Of a stretch of DNA of 64,000 nucleotides, positions 1-7,632 are shown piece after piece (the first letter of the stretch is position 1; the number at the start of each line of letters is the position of its first letter). This stretch comes from Rhizobium sp. 18055 (GTDB lineage Bacteria > Pseudomonadota > Alphaproteobacteria > Rhizobiales > Rhizobiaceae): positions 186,001-250,000 of the forward strand of contig NZ_CACSKD010000006.1 in the NCBI RefSeq assembly GCF_902706285.1. Direction: 5' to 3'. The notes below the pieces were generated by a model. That model saw nothing but the letters and a program-made list of their open reading frames with translations, was not told the origin of the DNA and did not search any database. Made by a program: the position numbers and the translations under genes.

Positions 1-633
1 GCGGGCGCCGGCATCGAAACGTGCTTCCGCCGCCTCGCTGGAGCAATCGGAATGACCAATGCTGACAATGATGCCGGCTTCGCTGAGCTGGCGCACCTGC
101 CTGGCTGTCACCTGCTCGGCTGCCATCGTGACCAGCAGCGTGCCGATTGCCTGGGCGGCCTCGCCAAGTGCCTTGACGTCGGCGTCTTCGACCGGGCGCA
201 TCAGTTCGGCCAGGTGCGCGCCCTTGCGGGCGGGTGCCAGATGCGGGCCTTCCAGATGCAGGCCGGCGACGCCGCGGTTGGCCTGGACCGCCTGCCTGGC
301 GGCCTCGATGGCGGCGGCTGTGGCGTCGGCCGTATCGGTGATCAGCGTCGGCAGCAGCGAGGTGGTGCCATAGGGGCGGTGTCCCTCGGCGATGGTGTAC
401 ATCGATGCCGGCGATGGCGCGTCGTTGAGCATGCGGCCGCCGCCGCCGTTGACCTGCGCGTCGATAAAGCCGGCCGAGAGGATGCCGCCGTCGAGCCTGA
501 TCGCCTCGCCCTCGGGAAGGTGGTTCAACGCGGCGATGGTCTCGACGCGGCCGTCAGCGACAACCAGCGCCTTGTCGTCATGGAAACGCTCGCCGTCGAA
601 GATGCGGGCGCCGGAGAAGATCTTGCGCGACAT
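1..633 (-). CDS. nagA: N-acetylglucosamine-6-phosphate deacetylase, 3' part cut by window edge
   Basis: Cytoplasmic amidohydrolase that removes acetate from GlcNAc-6-phosphate, feeding amino-sugar catabolism. The first 211 residues are visible: an N-terminal small beta domain (MSRKIFSGARIFDGE), the GFIDAQVNGGGG segment that opens the metal-dependent barrel, the HLEGPHL motif carrying a conserved Glu, and IGHSD with a metal-binding His. The C-terminal half, including the catalytic Asp, lies outside the window. Its ATG shares one base with the stop of the upstream SIS-domain gene (TGATG), so the two are translationally coupled in one operon headed by the GntR regulator. The family assignment is firm; the gene is partial only because of the window boundary. 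Confidence 0.93.
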   Translation of the reverse strand, partial: MSRKIFSGARIFDGERFHDDKALVVADGRVETIAALNHLPEGEAIRLDGGILSAGFIDAQVNGGGGRMLNDAPSPASMYTIAEGHRPYGTTSLLPTLITDTADATAAAIEAARQAVQANRGVAGLHLEGPHLAPARKGAHLAELMRPVEDADVKALGEAAQAIGTLLVTMAAEQVTARQVRQLSEAGIIVSIGHSDCSSEAAEARFDAGAR

Positions 634-1664
634 CAGAGCGTCTCCGTGACCTTCAGCAGGTTGGCCGGCTTGTCGGGGTCGAAGCCCTTGCGGCGGGTGA
701 CGCTCTCGATCATCCGGTAGTAGACCAGCAGCGAGACCAGCGGATCGAGCAGGCCGTTGCCCGTCGTGGGCACCCGCAGATTGATGCCGGAGAGCGGCTG
801 GGTCGAGAACGGGACCGTGGTGGCGCCGAGCTTCTGCAGACGCTCCAGCGCCTTGATATTGTTGGTGTAGGCGGCATCGTCGGGCGCGAAGGCGATGATC
901 GGGAAGCCCGGCTGCACCAGGCGCATCGGGCCGTGCATGAGTTCTGCGAGCGAAAAGGCCTCGGCGTGCAGGCCGGAGGTTTCCTTGGCTTTCAGCGCTG
1001 CTTCAAGGGCAATCGCAAAGGCCGGGCCGCGGCCACCGGTGTAGAGCGAGGTGGCGTTGAAAAGCACGTCTTCAGCGGCCAGCGTATCAATGCCCGTGGT
1101 GGCGCTGAGCGCTTCCGGAAGCTTTTCAAGTGCGACCTGCAGGTCGGCCTTGGCGCCGATGGCGGCGGTGACGCCGGAGAGGGCTGCAGCCGAGGCGATG
1201 AAGGATTTGGTGGCAGCAACGCTCTTTTCAGCGCCGGCATTGAGATCGAGCACAATGTCTGCCTGCCTGGCCAGCGGACTGTCGGTGACGTTGACGACGG
1301 CAATGGTCGTGGCGCCGCCGCGCTTGGCGGCCTCCTGCAGGGCAACGATGTCAGGGCTGGCACCGGACTGCGACACGGTGAAGTGGATGCCGCCCTCCAG
1401 GTGCAGTGGCGCGCCGTAGACCGAGGCGATCGACGGGCCGATGGAGGCGACGGGCACGCCGCAGGTGATCTCGAACAGGTATTTGAAGAAGGTGGCGGCG
1501 TGATCGGACGAACCGCGGGCGGCGGTGGTGACGACGCTCGGGGTGTTCTTCGAAAACAGCCGGGCGATTTCGTCGAAAACCGGCTTTTCCTTCTGCAGCA
1601 ATGTTGCGACCACGTCAGGCGATTGGCCGGCTTCCTGCAACATCAGTGACTGGGTTTCACTCAT
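633..1664 (-). CDS. SIS-domain glucosamine-6-phosphate deaminase (NagB-II type)
   Basis: A 343-residue protein with two SIS (sugar isomerase) domains and no glutaminase domain, as in NagB-II/AgaS-type deaminases that convert glucosamine-6-P to fructose-6-P plus ammonia. Visible motifs are ARGSSDHAA near residue 50, the phosphosugar loop SQSGASPD near 98, and GAEKSVAATKSF near 143, which matches the second half of GlmS-like isomerase domains. It overlaps the upstream regulator by four bases (ATGA) and nagA by one base, so the three form one tightly coupled operon. Aminosugar deaminase is the best call from context; a general SIS isomerase cannot be excluded from sequence alone. Confidence 0.85.
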   Translation of the reverse strand: MSETQSLMLQEAGQSPDVVATLLQKEKPVFDEIARLFSKNTPSVVTTAARGSSDHAATFFKYLFEITCGVPVASIGPSIASVYGAPLHLEGGIHFTVSQSGASPDIVALQEAAKRGGATTIAVVNVTDSPLARQADIVLDLNAGAEKSVAATKSFIASAAALSGVTAAIGAKADLQVALEKLPEALSATTGIDTLAAEDVLFNATSLYTGGRGPAFAIALEAALKAKETSGLHAEAFSLAELMHGPMRLVQPGFPIIAFAPDDAAYTNNIKALERLQKLGATTVPFSTQPLSGINLRVPTTGNGLLDPLVSLLVYYRMIESVTRRKGFDPDKPANLLKVTETL

Positions 1665-2434
1665 AGGTCGTCTCCAATTCTCAATTCTGCAACAAAATCA
1701 TAAGCATCACCGCGGTAATGCGAGCGTGTGTATTCAACGACGCGCTGGTCCTCCAGACGCGAAACGCGTTCGATCAGAAGCGCCGGGGCGCCCGGCTTGA
1801 CGTGGAGGGCTGCCGCCGACGAGGGATCGAGTGTCACGGCCGACAGCTTCTGTAGTGCGCGCACCGGCCGGTGGCCGCTTGCCGTCAATGCGTCATAGAG
1901 CGAGCCTTCGCCGCCGCCGTTCTCGCCCAGGAATTTTACGGGCACGACCGAGCGATCGATGGCGAGCGGCAGGCCGTCGGCCAAGCGCAAGCGGTCGAGG
2001 CGCAGCACGCGTTCATCGATGCCGAGGCCGAGCAAAAAGGCTTCCTCGGGCGAGGGGGTGTTGATGGTGCGCGATAGAATCCTGGCGGCGGGAACGCGGC
2101 CGCGGGAACGCATGTCGGCAGAAAAGGAGGAGAGACGCCAGAGCGATTGCTCCATGCGTTCAACCCTGGCCGACACGAAGGTGCCGCTGCCGTGGCGCGA
2201 TTCGAGCGTGCCTGCGTTCAGCAGATCGCGGTAAGCCGTGCGAACGGTGACGCGGCCGATCTTCAGCGCTTCTGCCAGATCGCGTTCGCTCGGAAGTGCA
2301 GCGCCCGGCTTCAGCAGTCCTTCCTGGATCAGGCCGGTCAGCGCCTGCGCAAGACGGCGATACAGAGGGCCGCTGCGCGCGGTGTCGCGCAGGCCGCGGG
2401 CATCGATCTCTGCTATCAGACTGGTTCTATCCAT
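1661..2434 (-). CDS. GntR/HutC-family transcriptional regulator of amino-sugar operon
   Basis: A 257-residue regulator. The N-terminal winged helix-turn-helix (about residues 20-90) contains LPSERDLAEALKIGRVTVRTAYRDL, shown here as the typical GntR signature split around LKIGRVTVR; the C-terminal UTRA ligand domain (about 100-250) is of HutC type. UTRA regulators beside nag genes usually bind a phosphorylated amino sugar. It is the first gene of the operon, and its start codon lies between the arms of an 8-bp inverted repeat (2423-2430 and 2444-2451), which suggests autorepression. The ligand is inferred from the neighbours, not read from the sequence. Confidence 0.88.
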   Translation of the reverse strand: MDRTSLIAEIDARGLRDTARSGPLYRRLAQALTGLIQEGLLKPGAALPSERDLAEALKIGRVTVRTAYRDLLNAGTLESRHGSGTFVSARVERMEQSLWRLSSFSADMRSRGRVPAARILSRTINTPSPEEAFLLGLGIDERVLRLDRLRLADGLPLAIDRSVVPVKFLGENGGGEGSLYDALTASGHRPVRALQKLSAVTLDPSSAAALHVKPGAPALLIERVSRLEDQRVVEYTRSHYRGDAYDFVAELRIGDDL

Positions 2435-2463
2435 GACTTATAAATAGAACCTATCTGGAACCA
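2423..2463 (-). promoter_or_regulatory. Candidate GntR operator overlapping the regulator's start codon
   Basis: GGTTCTAT at 2423-2430 and ATAGAACC at 2444-2451 form a perfect 8-bp inverted repeat around the ATG at 2434. An outer pair, TGGTTC at 2422-2427 and GAACCA at 2458-2463, repeats the same half-site. The arrangement fits an autoregulatory operator for the GntR protein; binding is inferred. Confidence 0.5.
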
Positions 2464-2484
2464 ATTGCAAGAGGCCGTCTGCAT

Positions 2485-2516
2485 GAAAAAACCCTCGCAG
2501 AGGTCTGCGAGGGTTT
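2485..2516 (-). terminator. Rho-independent terminator after galM
   Basis: Self-complementary AAACCCTCGCAGA (2489-2501) and TCTGCGAGGGTTT (2504-2516) form a strong stem. On the minus strand it is followed by a run of T (A-run at 2485-2491 on plus). It lies about 50 bases beyond the galM stop. Confidence 0.85.
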
Positions 2517-2562
2517 GATGACATCAAGGATGGTGACTATCACTGATCTCCAGCGACGAGTT

Positions 2563-3585
2563 TCAGTTCTTCGAGAAAATGTAATCCGTGTCCTGGCGGA
2601 GCACTTCTCCGGGGCGCAGAACGGCGTTCGGGAAACCTTCGTGGTTGATGGCGTCGGGCCAGATCTGCGTTTCCAGGCAGAAGCCGGCGAAGGGGCCGTA
2701 CTTGCGGCCACCGATGCCGGGCACCGGCACGTTCAGCTTGAAGGCGGCGTAGAACTGGACGCCGGGCTCGGTGGTGCGGACCTCCAGAGAAACGCCGGAA
2801 TGCAGGCTGCGGGCCAGCACCACGGAGCGCTTGGCAGTGCGCTCTGGGGAGAGGCAGAAATTGTGGTCGTAGAGCGCCTGTTCGCCGTCCTCGAAGCGCT
2901 TCATCGGCGCCATCTCGCGAAAGTCGAAGGCGGTGCCGTCAACGGGCTTCACTTCGCCGGTCGGGATCTGCCGCTCATCGGTCACCAGATAGCCGTCGGC
3001 GGCGATCATGATATCGTGGCCGAGTGTATCGTCGCGACCATCGAGATTGAAGTAGGCGTGCTGGCAGACATTGGCGATGGTCGGCTGGTCGCTTGTCGTT
3101 TCGTAAGTGACGGAGAGTTCGCCATCGCCATGCACCCGGTAGGTGGCAAGGATGGTGCAATTGCCGGGATAGCCGCCGCGGCCGTCGGCATCGACGATCT
3201 TAAGCACGACGCGGTCGGCTTCGTGCTCGACGATCGTCCAGTTGCGCACGGCAATGTTGTCGAAGCCGCCGTGAAGATGGGTGACGCCGTTCTCGTTGAG
3301 ATCGAGCTGGTAGTCCTTGCCGTCGAGCGTGAATTTGCCACCGCCGGTGCGGTTGGCGGCGCGGCCGGGTGTGGCGCCGAAATAGGGGGAATGGGCAGGG
3401 TAGCTGTCGAAATCGTCGAAGCCGAGGGTGAGCGGCGCATCATGACCTTCAAGGCGCAGATCCTGGATTACGGCGCCCCAGGTGATCACGTTCGCGGTCA
3501 GCCCGCCGCCGGTGATTTCGACGCGATGGACGGTTTCGCCCGCCTTGGTCGTGCCGAATACGTCGCGTTTCAATTCGCCCGTCAT
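2563..3585 (-). CDS. galM: Aldose 1-epimerase (galactose mutarotase)
   Basis: Interconverts alpha and beta anomers of aldoses. The 340-residue product is a single mutarotase domain. Visible features are the FGATPGRAANR segment near residue 68, the catalytic-His region QHAYFNLDG near residue 175, and the C-terminal catalytic Glu in GFCLETQ. I chose the ATG at 3585 because GGGAGG lies 8 bases upstream and the protein then starts at the usual family N-terminus; an in-frame extension to 3666 has no support. It stands alone with its own terminator, next to the amino-sugar operon but not obviously co-transcribed with it. Confidence 0.92.
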   Translation of the reverse strand: MTGELKRDVFGTTKAGETVHRVEITGGGLTANVITWGAVIQDLRLEGHDAPLTLGFDDFDSYPAHSPYFGATPGRAANRTGGGKFTLDGKDYQLDLNENGVTHLHGGFDNIAVRNWTIVEHEADRVVLKIVDADGRGGYPGNCTILATYRVHGDGELSVTYETTSDQPTIANVCQHAYFNLDGRDDTLGHDIMIAADGYLVTDERQIPTGEVKPVDGTAFDFREMAPMKRFEDGEQALYDHNFCLSPERTAKRSVVLARSLHSGVSLEVRTTEPGVQFYAAFKLNVPVPGIGGRKYGPFAGFCLETQIWPDAINHEGFPNAVLRPGEVLRQDTDYIFSKN

Positions 3586-3665
3586 CAAAATTCCTCCCGT
3601 ATGTCGATCTCTGATTTCGGCAGGGAACCTGCCCCCATTCGCCTGCAACCGCAACCGCCGCGGCA

Positions 3666-3701
3666 CAAAAAAGAAACGCCGCTGGCGATGGGCAGCGGCG
3701 T
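3666..3701 (-). terminator. Rho-independent terminator after metA
   Basis: ACGCCGCTG (3676-3684) pairs with CAGCGGCGT (3693-3701) across an 8-base loop. On the minus strand the stem is followed by TTTCTTTTTTG. It starts 24 bases past the metA stop. Confidence 0.82.
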
Positions 3702-3724
3702 CTTTCGGTGCTGATGAAGCGGCT

Positions 3725-4648
3725 TCAGCCGTCCTCGCCGATCTCTTCGAGATTATACGACGTCGTCTGGTAGATCTCGTTTATCCAGTTGCCGAACAGC
3801 AGATGGGCATGGCTGCGCCACCTGTTCTGCGGGGCGATCGACGGGTCGTTGTGCGGGAAATAGTTATGCGGCATCTTGATTGGCACGCCGGCATTCACAT
3901 CGCGGAAATACTCGTCGCCCAGCGAGGTGGAGTCGTATTCGACATGGTTGAAGATGTAGAGCCTGTTGCCCTTGCGCTCATGCACAAGACACACGCCCAT
4001 CTCGCTCGATTCCATCAGGATCTCGAGGCTTTCGGATGTCTCGATGTCGGCGCGGCGCACTTCGGTCCAGCGTGAAACGGGTATCTCGAAATTATCCGAG
4101 AAGCCGTTGAGATAGACCGATGATGGCTTGAGGTTGTTGTGGCGGTAGACGCCGAATGCCTTTTCCTTCAATTCGTGCTTCGGAATCCCGTGGAAATGAT
4201 AGATGGCGGCCATGGCGCCCCAGCAGACGTTCATCGACGAATGGACGTTGGTCCGGGTCCAGTCGAAAATCTGCTGCATTTCTTGCCAATAAGTGACGTC
4301 TTCGTATGGAAGCGTCTCGATCGGCGCACCCGTTATGATGAAGCCGTCGAACTTCCGGTGTTTGATCTCTTCCCACGTCTGGTAGAAGGAGAAGAGATGG
4401 TCTTCCGAGGTGTTCTTGGCCTTGTGATTGCCGACGCGGACCAGCGACAGCTCGACCTGTAGCGGCGAGGCGCCGATCAGGCGCGCCATCTGCAGTTCGG
4501 TCTTGATCTTGTTCGGCATGAGATTGAGAAGGCCGATCTGCAGCGGGCGAATGTCCTGACGGATCGCGGCCGTCTCGGTCATCACGCGCACACCTTCCTG
4601 AACCAGGGTTTCAAAGGCGGGCAGGGTATCGGGGATCTTGATCGGCAT
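3725..4648 (-). CDS. metA: Homoserine O-acetyltransferase of the MetA family
   Basis: Acylates homoserine in the first committed step of methionine synthesis. The product is 307 residues when started at the ATG at 4648. With this start the nucleophile falls at Cys142 (SMNVCWG) and the acyl-donor selectivity residue at Glu111 (TGAPIETL), matching family numbering exactly; the GTG at 4657 is therefore unlikely. Structural work on the family links Glu at 111 to acetyl-CoA and Gly to succinyl-CoA, so acetyl-CoA is the predicted donor despite the usual 'succinyltransferase' label. A SAM-II riboswitch in the leader predicts repression by S-adenosylmethionine. Confidence 0.95.
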   Translation of the reverse strand: MPIKIPDTLPAFETLVQEGVRVMTETAAIRQDIRPLQIGLLNLMPNKIKTELQMARLIGASPLQVELSLVRVGNHKAKNTSEDHLFSFYQTWEEIKHRKFDGFIITGAPIETLPYEDVTYWQEMQQIFDWTRTNVHSSMNVCWGAMAAIYHFHGIPKHELKEKAFGVYRHNNLKPSSVYLNGFSDNFEIPVSRWTEVRRADIETSESLEILMESSEMGVCLVHERKGNRLYIFNHVEYDSTSLGDEYFRDVNAGVPIKMPHNYFPHNDPSIAPQNRWRSHAHLLFGNWINEIYQTTSYNLEEIGEDG

Positions 4649-4698
4649 AGCGGTCACTCGATGAAAAATACGAATATATCGCTATCGGTCCGCACGCG

Positions 4699-4757
4699 GC
4701 CCTTTAGCAACTTCTTTAACGTGGCTGCAAGCCGGCCGGCCAAATCACCACGGAGTG
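4699..4757 (-). ncRNA. SAM-II (metA) riboswitch
   Basis: The minus-strand leader of metA reads CGTGGTGATTTGGCC, then GGCTTGCAGCCACG, then AAGAAGTTGCTAAAGGG. This is the compact SAM-II pattern: a P1 helix CGTGG/CCACG closing a loop with TGATTT, and a 3' GCTAAA segment that forms the pseudoknot. It ends about 50 bases before the metA ATG, so SAM binding would be expected to limit translation of metA. SAM-II elements are known mainly from alphaproteobacterial met genes. Confidence 0.93.
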
Positions 4758-4912
4758 CTCTAAATAGCGCCAGTCGGGCTACGAATCAATCACCGAAAGA
4801 CGCTCGTCCATTCTGGCAAGGTAACTTGCGCATTAATACGCGCTAGAATCTGTTGCTGGACAGGCTGAGTCACAATGTTATTCAGGTAGGATAGACCGCG
4901 TAAGGAAGTATA

Positions 4913-6742
4913 ATGGCAGATGACGTCAAAGGTAGGCCGAGCCTTCAGGGGCAGGACCGGGTGGGTTACGATCTCAGTCTGGTCTTCCGGCTTAAGGTGA
5001 TGTTCTCGGCATTCTGGCATTCCAGGGTGCGTGGACGGGTTCTGGTTCTATCGACGGCGCTGATCGCCGTCATTTTGGCCACCGCTTACGCCACCGTTAT
5101 CCTGAACCAGTGGAATGCGCCGTTCTACGACAGCATCGCGCGGCGCGATTTGCCGGAATTCTTCCATCAGCTGAAGATTTTCGCGATGATTGCCGGCATG
5201 CTTTTGCTGCTCAATGTGGTGCAGTCCTGGTTCAACCAGATGACGGCGCTCTACATGCGCGAGGGGCTGACCCGCGATCTGGTCGATCAATGGCTGCAGC
5301 GCAAGCGGGCGCTGCGCCTTGCTTCGAGCGGGCTGATCGGCGTCAATCCGGACCAGCGCCTGCATGAGGATGCCCGCAATCTGGCGGAAAGCACCACCGG
5401 GCTCGTGCTTGGCCTGGTGCAATCCACCATCCTGCTGGTCAGCTTCATCGGCGTGCTGTGGGAGCTTTCCAGCGGCTTTGTCTTCCGCTTCGGTGAGCAC
5501 AGCTTTTCGATCCCGGGCTATATGGTCTGGGCGGCGATCTTTTATGCGGCGTCGGCTTCCGTGCTCAGCCAGCTTGTCGGCCGCAAGCTGGTGAAGCTCA
5601 ATGCCGACCGCTTCTCCAAGGAGGCGGAGCTGCGCTTTGCGCTGATGCATGCCAACGAGAACATCCCGGCGATTACCGCTGCACGCGGCGAAGAAAACGA
5701 GCGCGGGCGGATCAACACCGATATCAGCGCGGTGCTCGCCGTTCTGAAGCGGCTGGCGATGGCCAACGTCAATCTGACCTGGGTTTCGGCGGGCTATGGC
5801 TGGCTGGTCGTGGTCATCCCGATCATCGTGGCGGCACCAGCCTATTTCTCAGGCGGGCTCACCTTCGGCCAGCTGATGATGTCGGTCGGCGCCTTCAACC
5901 AGGTGAATACGGCGCTGCGGTGGTATGTCTCCAACTTCGGGCCGATCGCCGAATGGCGTGCGACGCTGATGCGCGTCACCGATTTCCGCCAGGCGCTGAC
6001 GACGATGGGCGACGATATCGATCTCAAGGAGAAGATTGCCTACGAGCGCAGCGCGCCCGGCACGCTGACGCTTGAGAATGTCACCATAGCAACCAAGATG
6101 GACGAGGAGATCGACCAGTGCGGCGGCTTCCGGCTGAAAGAGGGCAGCGTTACCATCAAGGCCGGCGAGAAGGTGATGATCAACGGCGATCACAATGTGA
6201 ACCGCAAGCTCCTGTTCCTGGCAATGTCGGAGCTCTGGCCCTGCGGCGACGGCAAGATCGGCCTGCCGCCAACCGACGACATGCTGTTCGTGGCGCAATC
6301 GGCCTATATCCCCGGCGGCACGCTGCGCGAGGCACTGGCATTCCCTGAACCTTCAGACACCTACAAGAACGACGATGTGGTGGCTGCGCTGGAGAAAGCC
6401 GGACTGCACAACCTCGTTGCCCGCCTCGATACCCGCGCGCGCTGGGACAAGCTGCTCGATTCCGACGAGCAACGGGCGATCGGCTTTGCCCGGCTGCTGC
6501 TGGTGCGGCCGCAGTGGATGGTGTTCGATGAAGTGCTTGAGGGCATGGAGGCTGAATGGCAGGCGACGATGATCGAGGTTCTGAAGACGATGCCGGACGC
6601 CACGATGATCTATATCGGCCGTTCCGAGGCTTATGTGGACGCGTTCCATCCCCGCGTGCTGCATCTGGAAGCGCTGGTCGCAAAGCCCGAAGAGCCGAAG
6701 GTCGCAGAAAAGGCGCCGAATGCTCCGGCGCCTGCGCTCTGA
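4913..6742 (+). CDS. SbmA/YddA-like ABC transporter protein with degenerate ATPase domain
   Basis: A 609-residue fusion of a membrane domain (about residues 35-340, roughly six TM helices) and an ABC-type domain (about 385-590). The membrane part carries the NPDQRLHEDA motif of the YddA/SbmA-like (ABC_membrane_2) family. The nucleotide domain is eroded: the P-loop position reads GDHNVNRK (425-432) where GxxxxGK(S/T) is expected, so the invariant Lys is Arg; the LSxGE signature reads LDSDE; the switch His is missing (IGRSE). Walker B (MVFDE) remains. AAGGAAG precedes the ATG. Transport substrate is unknown, and normal ATP hydrolysis looks unlikely. It is divergent from metA. Confidence 0.8.
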   Translation: MADDVKGRPSLQGQDRVGYDLSLVFRLKVMFSAFWHSRVRGRVLVLSTALIAVILATAYATVILNQWNAPFYDSIARRDLPEFFHQLKIFAMIAGMLLLLNVVQSWFNQMTALYMREGLTRDLVDQWLQRKRALRLASSGLIGVNPDQRLHEDARNLAESTTGLVLGLVQSTILLVSFIGVLWELSSGFVFRFGEHSFSIPGYMVWAAIFYAASASVLSQLVGRKLVKLNADRFSKEAELRFALMHANENIPAITAARGEENERGRINTDISAVLAVLKRLAMANVNLTWVSAGYGWLVVVIPIIVAAPAYFSGGLTFGQLMMSVGAFNQVNTALRWYVSNFGPIAEWRATLMRVTDFRQALTTMGDDIDLKEKIAYERSAPGTLTLENVTIATKMDEEIDQCGGFRLKEGSVTIKAGEKVMINGDHNVNRKLLFLAMSELWPCGDGKIGLPPTDDMLFVAQSAYIPGGTLREALAFPEPSDTYKNDDVVAALEKAGLHNLVARLDTRARWDKLLDSDEQRAIGFARLLLVRPQWMVFDEVLEGMEAEWQATMIEVLKTMPDATMIYIGRSEAYVDAFHPRVLHLEALVAKPEEPKVAEKAPNAPAPAL

Positions 6743-6760
6743 CAGATTTGATCGGCCGAC

Positions 6761-7381
6761 TTACATCGGTGGGACGATGCCGTTGGTGCCGACCGTGACC
6801 TGGGCTGCCGAGACCGTGCCGTCGGCTGCCTTCTCGCCCATGACGATGACGTGGGCGCCCGGTGTCAGATCCGGCTTGCCAGCCGAGGTGAAGGTGACGA
6901 TCGGCGTATCATTGGCGATCGATATGGTCTTTTCCTTGCCCTGATAGGTCAGCGTCACGCTGTGGCCATCGACAGACTTGACCGCCTTGGCGACGGTCGC
7001 GTTGGTCATGCTGCTGTTCGGCTTCAGGTCCCAGGGGCGATTGCCTTCGCCGGTGCCCTTCATGGCCGCCGGAAAGATCAGCACTTCCAGCGCGCCATCG
7101 CCGCCGTCAGCCTTGGGCAGGGACGCGATGCCGACGAAATCGCCGGGCTTGATGTCTTCGACCGACGCCTTCTTGATTCCGCCGACCTTCCAGTCCGGCT
7201 TCAACGTGATCGTCTGGTCGGTGCCTTCGCGGGTCTTTACGACAAGCGTATCGCCGGTCAGGCTGGTGATGTCGCCACGTACGCGAACGCGCTGGGCGTC
7301 GGCTGCCGATGCCTGCGATGCGACGATCAGCATGCCTGCCGCAAGTGCGGCCGCTGCCGTGGTTTTCAGGGAATGGTGCAT
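6761..7381 (-). CDS. Secreted DUF5666-like hypothetical protein
   Basis: A 206-residue protein with a clear Sec signal peptide (residues 1-26, ending ASQASA). The mature part alternates short beta-rich repeats such as VRGDITSLTGDTLVVKT and TPGAHVIVMGEKAADGTVSA, typical of small OB-like DUF5666-type periplasmic domains. No catalytic motif is visible. It is convergent with the ABC protein (18-base gap). The function is unknown; periplasmic location is the only firm inference. Confidence 0.7.
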   Translation of the reverse strand: MHHSLKTTAAAALAAGMLIVASQASAADAQRVRVRGDITSLTGDTLVVKTREGTDQTITLKPDWKVGGIKKASVEDIKPGDFVGIASLPKADGGDGALEVLIFPAAMKGTGEGNRPWDLKPNSSMTNATVAKAVKSVDGHSVTLTYQGKEKTISIANDTPIVTFTSAGKPDLTPGAHVIVMGEKAADGTVSAAQVTVGTNGIVPPM

Positions 7382-7632
7382 GGTACTCTCCTTGCAGCCG
7401 GGGGGATCGGCTGTTCGGCGAGAGATTAGGCACGCCGCTTCAGCGCTGGCTAATCAATGAAACGTGAGAGGTTTTCAGGGGTTAGCAGGGAACTATTTCG
7501 CTGTGGGAGTGATCCAGTGACGGTATCTCGAACCGGTCCATAACCGTTCGAGCGGTTCGATTGACAGGCAAGGAGGATTTCACATGCCAGGGCTGGCGTC
7601 GAGGCGCAGATTCCTGAAGCGTGAGGGCTCTA

